A stretch of DNA of 5,174 bases. It comes from Acidobacteriota bacterium (GTDB lineage Bacteria; Acidobacteriota; Blastocatellia; Pyrinomonadales; Pyrinomonadaceae). Positions within the stretch are counted from its first letter, which is position 1, and every line of letters starts with the position of its first letter. The translations under genes and the position numbers were made by a program. Positions 1-5,174 of the stretch are shown here, one piece after another. The stretch is from assembly GCA_005790265.1 (NCBI GenBank), contig SXVE01000350.1:1-5174 (forward strand). Direction: 5' to 3'. The notes beneath the pieces were generated by a model. That model saw nothing but the letters and a program-made list of their open reading frames with translations. It did no database searches and was not told the DNA's origin.

Positions 1-1971
1 GTTGATGCAGGCTTCAACTAATGCTGTTTTCATCTGATTGATCGCGCGCGGCGAAAAATGATGACGGCGCGCGATTTCCTCGATGGTTTGCGCGGCGATC
101 ATTTCCGTGTCTTCGCCCATCGGCACAATCATTTCGTATTCGTTCGCCTTTAGTTTACCGCCGAAAACATTTTCGGCATCAAGCGTTTTAATCAACAGTT
201 CGACTTGTCGGCGGCTCGAACCGAACGCATTTCTCTTGCGCAGAACATCGAGCGCTTCCGGCGAAAAACCTTCGGGCGCGATCAGCCAAATTTTGTAATT
301 GGCGAAATTACACATCAGCGCCGCCACTTCCAAACGGTCGCACCAACTTTCCGCCAAATCTTTCGACGCTTCGAGTTTGGAATCAATTTCGGCACCGATC
401 CACACGGTTTCATCTTCGTCCGTATAGCGGTTGCGCTCGAATCCCATCGCGATTGCCGAGCGTTCGCGTTCGATTGAATGCTCGAACGGCGCGTAAAAGG
501 CTGCCGTGTGTGCCGCGTAAACGATTTGCGGCAGACGCGTTTTCGCTTCGTCTTTGCCGAGCGTTTTGAGCAGTTCTTCTTCCGGCGCGCCTTTATATTC
601 GGCGCGAAAAAGATTGTAATCGAGCAGCGCGGATGGAATTTCCTGACGATCGAAAAGCGAAAAAATCTCGCGCAGACCGATTGCCGAACTGCGCCGGTAA
701 AACTGCGCCATTCGTCGCGGCGCGCGTTTCAAATTGGTCGAAAGCGTTTCGCCGACGACGCGCGCGCGATTTTCGGCGATGATTTCCAGCCGAAAACGCC
801 CGATCACGTAATCGCTCAGAATTTCGTTTTCTTTTTCGGCTTCGATCTGAGTCGAGTTGAAATTGATGATCTCGCCGTCGTTCAGCCGGTTTATTATTCG
901 GTAAAAATACTCGTCCGCAATGCCGATTCGTTTTTGCCACGATTCAATCGGCGATTTTTCCCGTTCGACGGTCAGCGAATCGTACAGCAGCCCGACGATA
1001 TTTTTCTGCGCTTCCGCATTCGGCGCGATTTCGCTAATCAGCGAATCGTAAAATTGACGAATTGCGCCGCCGAAAATTTCGTCGGTGTAAACTTTTTCAA
1101 CTCGCCGAAAGCTGTCGAGCTTGATTTTTTTATCGCTCGCCGCGTGCAGCAAAAAGTTGATAAATCCCGGATTTCCCTGCGTTTTTACGGCGATCAAATC
1201 ACGCGTCTGTTCACTGATTTCAACTTGGTATTTTTCCGCTAAGTTTTCCGTGAGTTCTCCGGCGTCGGCGAAAGAAAGCGGTTCGAGCGGCAGAATTTTA
1301 TAATTTCCGCCGCGCGTTTTTCCGCCTGTCTGCGCATACACGAATCGTCGCCTGCCGGCAAAAACAAACGGAACGGCGGAACGAGCGAAAACCGTTTGCA
1401 ATTCTGCAAAAAAGTTCGTTTCGCCGGTCAGCGCCGCGCTTTCGTGCAAATCGTCGAACATCGCGAAGATTTTTACGCCCGCCGCCTGCGCGCGCGCCGC
1501 CGCGCTTAAAATCTGGCGCACAAAAGCGCGCTCGTCGGTGAACTTGCTTTCGTTGTGCAGATTTTCCAGCGTGCGGTCAATCCAGTAACCGTCGCCGGGC
1601 GCGGCGATTTGCGCCAATTCGTTCGCATCGCCGTTGTAATCTAAAATTTGCGCGTCGCGGCGGCGAAACGCGATTGTTTGCCGCAGAAACTCATTGAAGA
1701 ATCGAACCGCCGCATTTTTAGCCGTGCGGTCAGCGCCGGAAACGGCAAAATAAAACGGAACTATTTCGGTTTGCTCGACAAAAAGCCGGTCGTAAACTTG
1801 GCGCAGCGTCTCCGACGCGCCCGCGAGCGGCGTGCTCGATAAAATCAATCCGCCCGCCGCTTCGCCCGCGCCGCGCGCGTGGCGCAAAATCGTCGCGCAT
1901 TCCCCGCTTCTGCCGATAAAATCGGCAGCGCTCACGCCCGATAAAATTTTTCCGCTTTTTACATCGCTCAT
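1..1971 (-). CDS. AAA/STAND-like ATPase fused to a C-terminal RsbW-type (HATPase) domain; 3' end cut by the window
   Basis: The minus strand reads open from an ATG at 1971 to base 1, giving 657 residues without a stop. An in-frame TGA lies 15 bases before the ATG, so this start is the first possible one. There is no clear Shine-Dalgarno. Seen in order: a FIGR box (residues 18-21) typical of AAA_16/STAND ATPases; a P-loop region (about 42-54, SSTPLAGASE) lacking the usual lysine; a Walker-B-like FAMFDDLHE (169-177); a PLEPLSFADAGEL segment and a QGNPGF motif (265-270) as in STAND/Orc-type ATPases; and a winged-helix-like stretch (about 322-400). Residues 480-605 are a well-structured segment with WIGAEIDSK (524-532), possibly a degenerate nuclease-like fold. 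Residues 611-657 match the start of an RsbW/SpoIIAB kinase domain, ending in N-box residues E653 and N657. Expected role (inference): an anti-sigma or partner-switching regulator controlled by the ATPase module. It lies 111 bp downstream of the diguanylate cyclase gene. ATPase and winged-helix calls are moderate. The HATPase call rests on about 47 residues. Confidence 0.82.
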   Translation of the reverse strand, partial: MSDVKSGKILSGVSAADFIGRSGECATILRHARGAGEAAGGLILSSTPLAGASETLRQVYDRLFVEQTEIVPFYFAVSGADRTAKNAAVRFFNEFLRQTIAFRRRDAQILDYNGDANELAQIAAPGDGYWIDRTLENLHNESKFTDERAFVRQILSAAARAQAAGVKIFAMFDDLHESAALTGETNFFAELQTVFARSAVPFVFAGRRRFVYAQTGGKTRGGNYKILPLEPLSFADAGELTENLAEKYQVEISEQTRDLIAVKTQGNPGFINFLLHAASDKKIKLDSFRRVEKVYTDEIFGGAIRQFYDSLISEIAPNAEAQKNIVGLLYDSLTVEREKSPIESWQKRIGIADEYFYRIINRLNDGEIINFNSTQIEAEKENEILSDYVIGRFRLEIIAENRARVVGETLSTNLKRAPRRMAQFYRRSSAIGLREIFSLFDRQEIPSALLDYNLFRAEYKGAPEEELLKTLGKDEAKTRLPQIVYAAHTAAFYAPFEHSIERERSAIAMGFERNRYTDEDETVWIGAEIDSKLEASKDLAESWCDRLEVAALMCNFANYKIWLIAPEGFSPEALDVLRKRNAFGSSRRQVELLIKTLDAENVFGGKLKANEYEMIVPMGEDTEMIAAQTIEEIARRHHFSPRAINQMKTALVEACIN

Positions 1972-2082
1972 TGATATTTTAGTTGTTCAAATCGTCGTTT
2001 CCGCTAAAAATCTTTTGGCTGACAATCAATGTCTCAATCGCTCTTGCCTGATGAATTAGCGGGCTCAAACGCGCGTCAATTT
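1972..2082. other. Short gap between two co-directional leftward genes
   Basis: This 111-bp gap separates the stop of the GGDEF gene from the start of the ATPase gene. I see no GC-rich hairpin followed by a T run on the minus strand, so read-through from the cyclase gene is plausible. No convincing -35/-10 pair or Shine-Dalgarno is visible. The only small symmetry is GACA-N5-TGTC, with four-base arms (about 2021-2033), which is too weak to call an operator. An operon of the two genes is therefore inferred, not shown. Confidence 0.4.
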
Positions 2083-4227
2083 TCATTTGCCGGGCTGCGA
2101 CTTTGTTAAATCATCGAACGTCTGCACGTTATTTCTGCCTTTGCGCTTCGCTTCGTAAACCGCTTGATCGGCGGCTTCGATCAGTTTGTCGGGCGAATTT
2201 AGACCGGACGAACTGCACGCGACGCCGATGCTGATCGTTACTTTTCGCTTCGGAAATTCGGTCGTTTCGATGCGTTGACGAATGCGTTCGGCGATCATCA
2301 CGGCTTCTTCGCACATCGTCTGCGGCAGCAAAATCGAAAACTCTTCGCCGCCGAAACGCGCCGCGACATCGGCGCCGCGCAAACCTTCTTTAAGTGCCGC
2401 GCCGACGATTTTCAAAGCGTCGTCGCCGGCAAGATGACCGAAATTGTCGTTGTACGGCTTGAATTCGTCAACGTCAATCATCATAAAACTCATCGGAAAA
2501 CCGTGTCGTTCGGAGCGTTTGATTTCTTCGGTCAGGCGCTCTTTCAAATATCTTTTGTTGAGCAGTCCGGTCAGCTCGTCGGTTACCGAAAGCTGTTCGT
2601 ATTTTCCGGCTTTGTCTTTCAATGAAGCGCGGTCAATAGCGACGGCGATTTGCGGCGTGATGGACTGCAAAAGTTCTAAATCGTAATCGCCGAAACTCGA
2701 ACGGTCGGCGCGATCCGTGAAATTCATCACGGCAACTTTGCGCTCGCCGATGAAAATCGGATAACTGATAAACGAATCGGTTTTATACTGCCATTCGAGC
2801 GGCGACGATTCTATGCCGTTTTTCGCGAGGTCGGCGACGACAAGCGGATTGCCGTTTTCCAAAACCGTTTGCGCGATTCGCGCACCGATTTTCTCGCCGC
2901 TCAAATCGTTGACCGCGCCGATTACCGCTTTTGGCAGCAGCGTATTTGATTTCTCATTAAAAAATAATAGCGACGCGCGTTCGGCGCGCAGAATCTCGGC
3001 GGAAATTTGCGTCAGACTGAGCCAGAAATCTTCGGAATCAATTTTTTTCAGATTCTCGTTAAATTTTTCGACGGCGCGCGTCAGCGAAACGCGGTGCGAT
3101 AATTCACTTCGCAGGCGAAGAATTTCGAGCTCGGAAGCGACCGTGCGGCAAAAACGCGCGAGTTTTTGTTTGATGTTTTTGTCTTCAATGCGGTCGCTGA
3201 TGGCGAGCGCGCCGCGAATTTCACCGGCGACGGAAAACGGAAACAATTCGAGCGTCAAATTTTCGCGGGCGATTTCTCCGGAAACGATTGTTTTTTGTGC
3301 TTCCAATACGAGCGAACCTCCGCGCCGCGCCGTTCCGTTTAACCGTTCATCGTCCGCCGCGACAGCGACTTGCACGTTTTCGAGCGAACCGCCGATGGCA
3401 GCGATTTTCTCCAGACGATCTTCCCGCCGCTCAAACCACGCGAGCGAATTTACCGCGTAGCGTTTGTGCAAAAACTCTAAAATCGCACGGCAAGCCTGCC
3501 GGTAATCGAGTTTGAGAAGCGCGCCGAAAAGCGAGCGCCAGGCGGCGATTTCTTCGGGTTCTTCGCGCGTTTGCTGTTTGTTTTCCGTCGGCGCATCGAA
3601 AGTTTCGGTGTTCGCATTGTGAAACTGCTGAATCAGTGCGCCGAGTTCGGTCGTCGTTTTTCCAAACGGTTGATTATCAATAAGCGCCGAAGATTGCTCG
3701 TCGTCCGATTTTTCTTGGTCGCGCAGTAAATTTGCCGCCCGGAAAAAGTCATTTTTGTCTTCGTCGCTGAGTTTTTCCAGTTGTCCAGCTAACTTTTCCA
3801 AAGGCTGCGCCGATCCGGTCAGCAAAACGTTTTCAAAAAATTCGGTCGGCGAAAAGTCTTTCCAATCTTCGGCAATCGCTCTTTCAGTGGCGCGGCGGTA
3901 GTCGGCGGCTTTGAGAAAAGTTCTGCCGATAATGGCAACTGCCTGTTGATTTTCCCGTTTAATCGGCACGGCTTTGCAGCTCAAACCGGCGTGACATTCA
4001 TAAGCGATTGTTTTGCCCGCTTCGATTGCGCGTTCAAACGCGTGCCCGCAAAATTCCTGACAGCTTGCGGCGAATTCTTTGGAATTATAAAGCGCGCGGC
4101 ACATCGAATTATTGTTGGCTCCGTCAATCGGCTCCGATTTGCCGTCAGCAACGACAATCGCCAATCCGCTCCGCTCGGCGAGCAGTTCGATAATCTGTTT
4201 TTCAGTGTTTTTTCGGTTCGCCGTCAT
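2083..4227 (-). CDS. PocR-GAF-GAF-GGDEF diguanylate cyclase
   Basis: A soluble 714-residue sensor enzyme predicted to make cyclic di-GMP from two GTP. Residue numbers here count from the TTG one codon upstream of the chosen ATG; subtract one for the ATG start. Residues 10-120 are a PocR sensory domain with C44, C57, C61, the CHAGLSCKAVPI motif (79-90) and a closing IIGRTF strand. This family is predicted to bind small hydrocarbon-like ligands. An acidic, low-complexity linker (about 172-226) follows. Two GAF-like domains span about 230-375 and 395-535, joined by a helical, probably coiled-coil segment. A signalling helix leads into TDELTGLLNKRYL (550-562) and the GGDEF domain. Catalytic features are intact: DVDEFKPYND (586-595), GGEEF (627-631), and the product-inhibition site RGAD (618-621) five residues before GGEEF. 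No signal peptide, membrane segment or EAL domain is seen. ATG 4227 is preferred to the adjacent TTG 4230; only a weak AAGA lies ahead of it. It is divergent from the PfpI gene and probably leads an operon with the ATPase gene. Confidence 0.93.
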   Translation of the reverse strand: MTANRKNTEKQIIELLAERSGLAIVVADGKSEPIDGANNNSMCRALYNSKEFAASCQEFCGHAFERAIEAGKTIAYECHAGLSCKAVPIKRENQQAVAIIGRTFLKAADYRRATERAIAEDWKDFSPTEFFENVLLTGSAQPLEKLAGQLEKLSDEDKNDFFRAANLLRDQEKSDDEQSSALIDNQPFGKTTTELGALIQQFHNANTETFDAPTENKQQTREEPEEIAAWRSLFGALLKLDYRQACRAILEFLHKRYAVNSLAWFERREDRLEKIAAIGGSLENVQVAVAADDERLNGTARRGGSLVLEAQKTIVSGEIARENLTLELFPFSVAGEIRGALAISDRIEDKNIKQKLARFCRTVASELEILRLRSELSHRVSLTRAVEKFNENLKKIDSEDFWLSLTQISAEILRAERASLLFFNEKSNTLLPKAVIGAVNDLSGEKIGARIAQTVLENGNPLVVADLAKNGIESSPLEWQYKTDSFISYPIFIGERKVAVMNFTDRADRSSFGDYDLELLQSITPQIAVAIDRASLKDKAGKYEQLSVTDELTGLLNKRYLKERLTEEIKRSERHGFPMSFMMIDVDEFKPYNDNFGHLAGDDALKIVGAALKEGLRGADVAARFGGEEFSILLPQTMCEEAVMIAERIRQRIETTEFPKRKVTISIGVACSSSGLNSPDKLIEAADQAVYEAKRKGRNNVQTFDDLTKSQPGK

Positions 4228-4241
4228 CAATCTTAAATGGT

Positions 4242-4288
4242 GAAAATTGTCTCGCTCCGAACTCGCTTTATCGTTCGGAAAATTGTCT
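4242..4288. repeat. 11-bp direct repeats flanking a hairpin in the divergent region
   Basis: GAAAATTGTCT occurs perfectly at 4242-4252 and 4278-4288, start to start 36 bp. Between them is an inverted repeat, TCCGAAC (4256-4262) and GTTCGGA (4273-4279), with seven perfect pairs and a ten-base loop. On the minus strand this lies in the presumed 5' leader of the cyclase gene, with the second repeat ending about 14 bases before its ATG. Seen from the rightward sigma54 promoter it lies about 105-150 bp upstream of the expected start site, the usual distance for enhancer sites of sigma54 activators. Either role is inference; the repeats themselves are plain. Confidence 0.55.
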
Positions 4289-4310
4289 GAGATTTTGCAC
4301 TTATCAGCTT

Positions 4311-4338
4311 AATATATCCAATCAAGTTGGATTTTCAA
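4311..4338 (-). promoter_or_regulatory. Candidate sigma70-type promoter for the cyclase gene
   Basis: On the minus strand TTGAAA (4338-4333) and TATATT (4316-4311) are separated by 16 bp, a fair match to the -35 and -10 consensus. Transcription would begin near 4304, giving a leader of about 77 bases before the ATG at 4227. The -10 lies in AT-rich DNA and no better pair is seen in the gap. The match is by eye only. Confidence 0.45.
4316..4332. promoter_or_regulatory. 17-bp palindrome in the promoter spacer, candidate operator
   Basis: ATCCAA (4316-4321) and TTGGAT (4327-4332) are perfect inverted copies separated by TCAAG. The palindrome fills the spacer between the proposed -35 and -10 of the leftward promoter, where a bound dimer would be expected to block RNA polymerase. 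It is also centred about 70 bp upstream of the expected start of the rightward sigma54 transcript. No regulator gene is in the window, so the binding protein is unknown. Confidence 0.4.
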
Positions 4339-4362
4339 GAAAAAATCAATCACGATTTTTTC
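4339..4362. repeat. 9-6-9 inverted repeat upstream of the first sigma54 promoter
   Basis: GAAAAAATC (4339-4347) and GATTTTTTC (4354-4362) are perfect inverted copies around the six-base spacer AATCAC. The right arm ends six bases before the -24 box. The A and T tracts could bend DNA or contact the polymerase alpha subunit, or the site could bind a regulator. It is unlikely to be a terminator, because no gene ends here and the stem has only two GC pairs per arm. Confidence 0.45.
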
Positions 4363-4368
4363 CTTCTC

Positions 4369-4384
4369 TGGCATACGAATTGTT
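4369..4384 (+). promoter_or_regulatory. Sigma54-type (-24/-12) promoter of the PfpI-family gene
   Basis: TGGCAT-ACGAA-TTGTT matches the RpoN consensus TGGCAC-N5-TTGCW in both blocks and in spacing. The invariant GG (4370-4371) is present; the -12 element has GT in place of GC. The start site would be near 4394, leaving a leader of about 73 bases. Sigma54 promoters need an ATP-driven enhancer-binding protein, so the gene is probably switched by a specific stress or metabolic signal. An almost identical element recurs at 5122-5137, which strengthens the call. Confidence 0.72.
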
Positions 4385-4397
4385 TTTACTATTGTTA

Positions 4398-4451
4398 CAC
4401 ATCAATTACCGAATTAAAGCCGAACACCGAAGTTTTTTTCGCAATTGTGTG
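4398..4451 (+). other. Possible 5'-end stem in the PfpI-gene leader
   Basis: CACA-T-CAATT (4398-4407) can pair with AATTGTGTG (4443-4451): nine pairs with one bulged U. It would start about four bases from the predicted transcript start and end just before the Shine-Dalgarno. A small inner hairpin, CGAA/TTCG (4428-4431 with 4438-4441), sits inside. The ribosome site itself stays free. It may stabilise the mRNA or be chance. Confidence 0.25.
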
Positions 4452-4454
4452 AAC

Positions 4455-4461
4455 AGAGGAG
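4455..4461 (+). promoter_or_regulatory. Strong Shine-Dalgarno setting the start at 4467
   Basis: AGAGGAG is followed by a five-base spacer, AAATT, and the ATG at 4467. This fixes the start and rules out the longer reading frame that opens at a TTG at 4380, whose first 29 residues would lie inside the promoter and leader. Confidence 0.88.
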
Positions 4462-4466
4462 AAATT

Positions 4467-5039
4467 ATGAACGAAAAATTAAACGGATTAAAAGTAGCAA
4501 TTTTAGCAACTGACGGATTTGAACAAAGCGAGCTTTTCGAGCCGAAGAACGCACTCGAAGCGGCAGGCGCAACGACGCACGTTGTTTCGCTTAAAAGCGG
4601 CGAAATTAAAGGTTGGGACGAAAAAGACTGGGGAAAATCAATCGCCGTTGATGCGACCGTCTCAGACGTCTCCGCCGATGATTACGACGCGCTCGTTCTG
4701 CCCGGCGGCGTAATGAACCCGGACAATTTGCGAATGGACAAAACGGCGGTCGCATTTGTCAAAGCGTTTTTCGATGCCGGAAAACCGGTCGGCGCCATTT
4801 GTCACGCTCCGTGGACATTGATCGAAGCGGACGTCGTGCGCGGTAAAACCGTTACCTCGTGGTCGTCGCTCAAAACTGATTTGGAAAACGCGGGCGCAAA
4901 ATGGGTGGACGAAACAGTTGTTACCGACAACGGATTGGTAACCAGCAGAAACCCGAACGATTTGCCGGCATTCAACGAAAAAATTATCGAAGAATTTGCC
5001 GAAGGTATTCATCGCGGGCGCAAATCGGCAACGCAATAA
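4467..5039 (+). CDS. PfpI/DJ-1 superfamily stress protein (class I glutamine amidotransferase-like)
   Basis: A 190-residue cytoplasmic protein covering the whole PfpI family length. It opens with a Rossmann-like strand (KVAILATDGFEQSEL), followed by LVLPGGVMNPDNLRMD (77-91), the nucleophile elbow GAICHAPWTLI (109-119) and TSWSSLKTDLENAGAKWVD (130-148). The expected active residues are visible: C112 with adjacent H113, and E19 in the GFEQ motif, which matches the glutamate that contacts the cysteine in this family. Relatives include Pyrococcus PfpI and E. coli YhbO, reported as a protease, a stress-protection protein, or a glyoxalase/deglycase acting on methylglyoxal damage; which activity applies cannot be told from sequence. 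It is transcribed alone or as a first gene from a sigma54-type promoter, divergent from the cyclase gene. No signal peptide is seen. Confidence 0.95.
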   Translation: MNEKLNGLKVAILATDGFEQSELFEPKNALEAAGATTHVVSLKSGEIKGWDEKDWGKSIAVDATVSDVSADDYDALVLPGGVMNPDNLRMDKTAVAFVKAFFDAGKPVGAICHAPWTLIEADVVRGKTVTSWSSLKTDLENAGAKWVDETVVTDNGLVTSRNPNDLPAFNEKIIEEFAEGIHRGRKSATQ

Positions 5040-5048
5040 AATAATACG

Positions 5049-5068
5049 TTCTGTTCTGTTCCGTTCCG
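5049..5068 (+). repeat. Four tandem TTCYG pentanucleotides
   Basis: TTCTG, TTCTG, TTCCG, TTCCG follow each other without a gap, ten bases after the PfpI stop codon. The paired order (two of each type) suggests duplication of a pentamer. The tract is short and noncoding here; no function is evident. Confidence 0.6.
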
Positions 5069-5085
5069 CTTTTAAAAATTTTAAT

Positions 5086-5120
5086 TTTATAAACTTCAAT
5101 GTTTATAAAGGTTTTATTTT
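5086..5120 (+). terminator. AT-rich 9-6-9 inverted repeat with a T-rich tail: weak terminator or regulatory site
   Basis: TTTATAAAC (5086-5094) and GTTTATAAA (5101-5109) are perfect inverted copies around TTCAAT, followed by GGTTTTATTTT. The position after the PfpI gene and the T-rich tail fit an intrinsic terminator, but the stem has just one GC pair and would be weak. Its arm and spacer lengths copy the inverted repeat before the first sigma54 promoter, so it may belong to the second promoter at 5122 instead. Confidence 0.35.
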
Positions 5121-5121
5121 T

Positions 5122-5137
5122 TGGCACACGGATTGTT
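5122..5137 (+). promoter_or_regulatory. Second sigma54-type (-24/-12) promoter, for a gene beyond the right edge
   Basis: TGGCAC-ACGGA-TTGTT has a perfect -24 block, the correct five-base spacer and a TTGTT -12 block. It differs from the promoter at 4369 at only 2 of 16 positions. The expected start site is near 5147. It points right, so the gene it serves begins at or beyond the window edge. An ATG at 5160 would leave a leader of about 13 bases and has no Shine-Dalgarno. Confidence 0.72.
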
Positions 5138-5174
5138 AAACGAAAAAGCACGTCAGCAAATGACAAATTTTACA

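Noticed and set aside
593..940. A 115-residue minus-strand open frame
   Set aside because: It lies in a different frame inside the ATPase gene and is an Arg-rich, low-complexity shadow.
478..1242. A 254-residue plus-strand open frame
   Set aside because: It is antisense to the ATPase gene, rich in Phe and Arg with no family motif, while the minus strand reads as a coherent multi-domain protein.
2074..2079. A minus-strand TTGACG as a -35 box for the ATPase gene
   Set aside because: The only -10-like partner, TAATTC, is 15 bp away and poor, so the promoter is not supportable.
2813..3460. A 215-residue plus-strand open frame
   Set aside because: It is antisense to the GAF region of the cyclase, Ser/Arg-rich and without motifs or a ribosome site.
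4228..4230. TTG one codon upstream as the start of the cyclase gene
   Set aside because: The adjacent ATG at 4227 is the more usual start codon; the difference is a single residue.
4380..4466. A longer start (TTG at 4380) for the PfpI gene
   Set aside because: The TTG is part of the -12 box of the sigma54 promoter, and a strong Shine-Dalgarno precedes ATG 4467.
4662..5099. A 145-residue minus-strand open frame
   Set aside because: It is antisense to the PfpI gene, whose active-site motifs leave no doubt about the coding strand.
5160..5174. ATG at 5160 as the start of the next gene
   Set aside because: Only five codons are visible, no Shine-Dalgarno precedes it, and it would leave a very short leader from the second sigma54 promoter.

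Overview
The window holds three protein genes on a chromosomal-type segment of moderate GC, with AAA/GAA-rich coding and AT-rich intergenic DNA. Two run leftward and one diverges rightward. No RNA genes, mobile elements or CRISPR arrays are visible. The protein set (PocR/GAF/GGDEF signalling, an ATPase joined to an RsbW-type domain, -24/-12 promoters) and the overall style suggest an Acidobacteriota member, perhaps class Blastocatellia. That placement is an inference from style; no marker gene is present.

Left part (1-1971, minus strand): a large partial gene whose 3' end lies beyond base 1. It was translated by hand as one uninterrupted frame of 657 residues. It begins with a FIGR-type AAA/STAND ATPase module whose P-loop has lost its lysine while the Walker B is kept. 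A winged-helix-like segment and a conserved-looking segment of uncertain identity follow. The window cuts it inside the N-box of a C-terminal RsbW/SpoIIAB-like kinase ATPase domain (last residues ALVEACIN).

Middle part (2083-4227, minus strand): a 714-residue soluble PocR-GAF-GAF-GGDEF protein. It is probably an active diguanylate cyclase with an intact inhibitory site. It lies 111 bp upstream of the ATPase gene with no terminator visible between them, so the two may be co-transcribed. That would join a c-di-GMP-producing sensor to a putative partner-switching regulator.

Divergent intergenic region (4228-4466): densely structured. It carries a sigma70-like promoter for the leftward genes with a 17-bp palindrome filling its spacer, an 11-bp direct repeat flanking a hairpin, a 9-6-9 inverted repeat, and a strong sigma54-type -24/-12 promoter for the rightward gene.

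Right part (4467-5174, plus strand): a 190-residue PfpI/DJ-1 superfamily stress protein with a strong Shine-Dalgarno, then a 135-bp spacer. The spacer holds a TTCYG pentanucleotide repeat, a second 9-6-9 inverted repeat, and a second sigma54-type promoter almost identical to the first. That promoter points at a gene beginning at or beyond the window edge. The duplicated promoters and the sensor/ATPase pair are the parts most worth following up.
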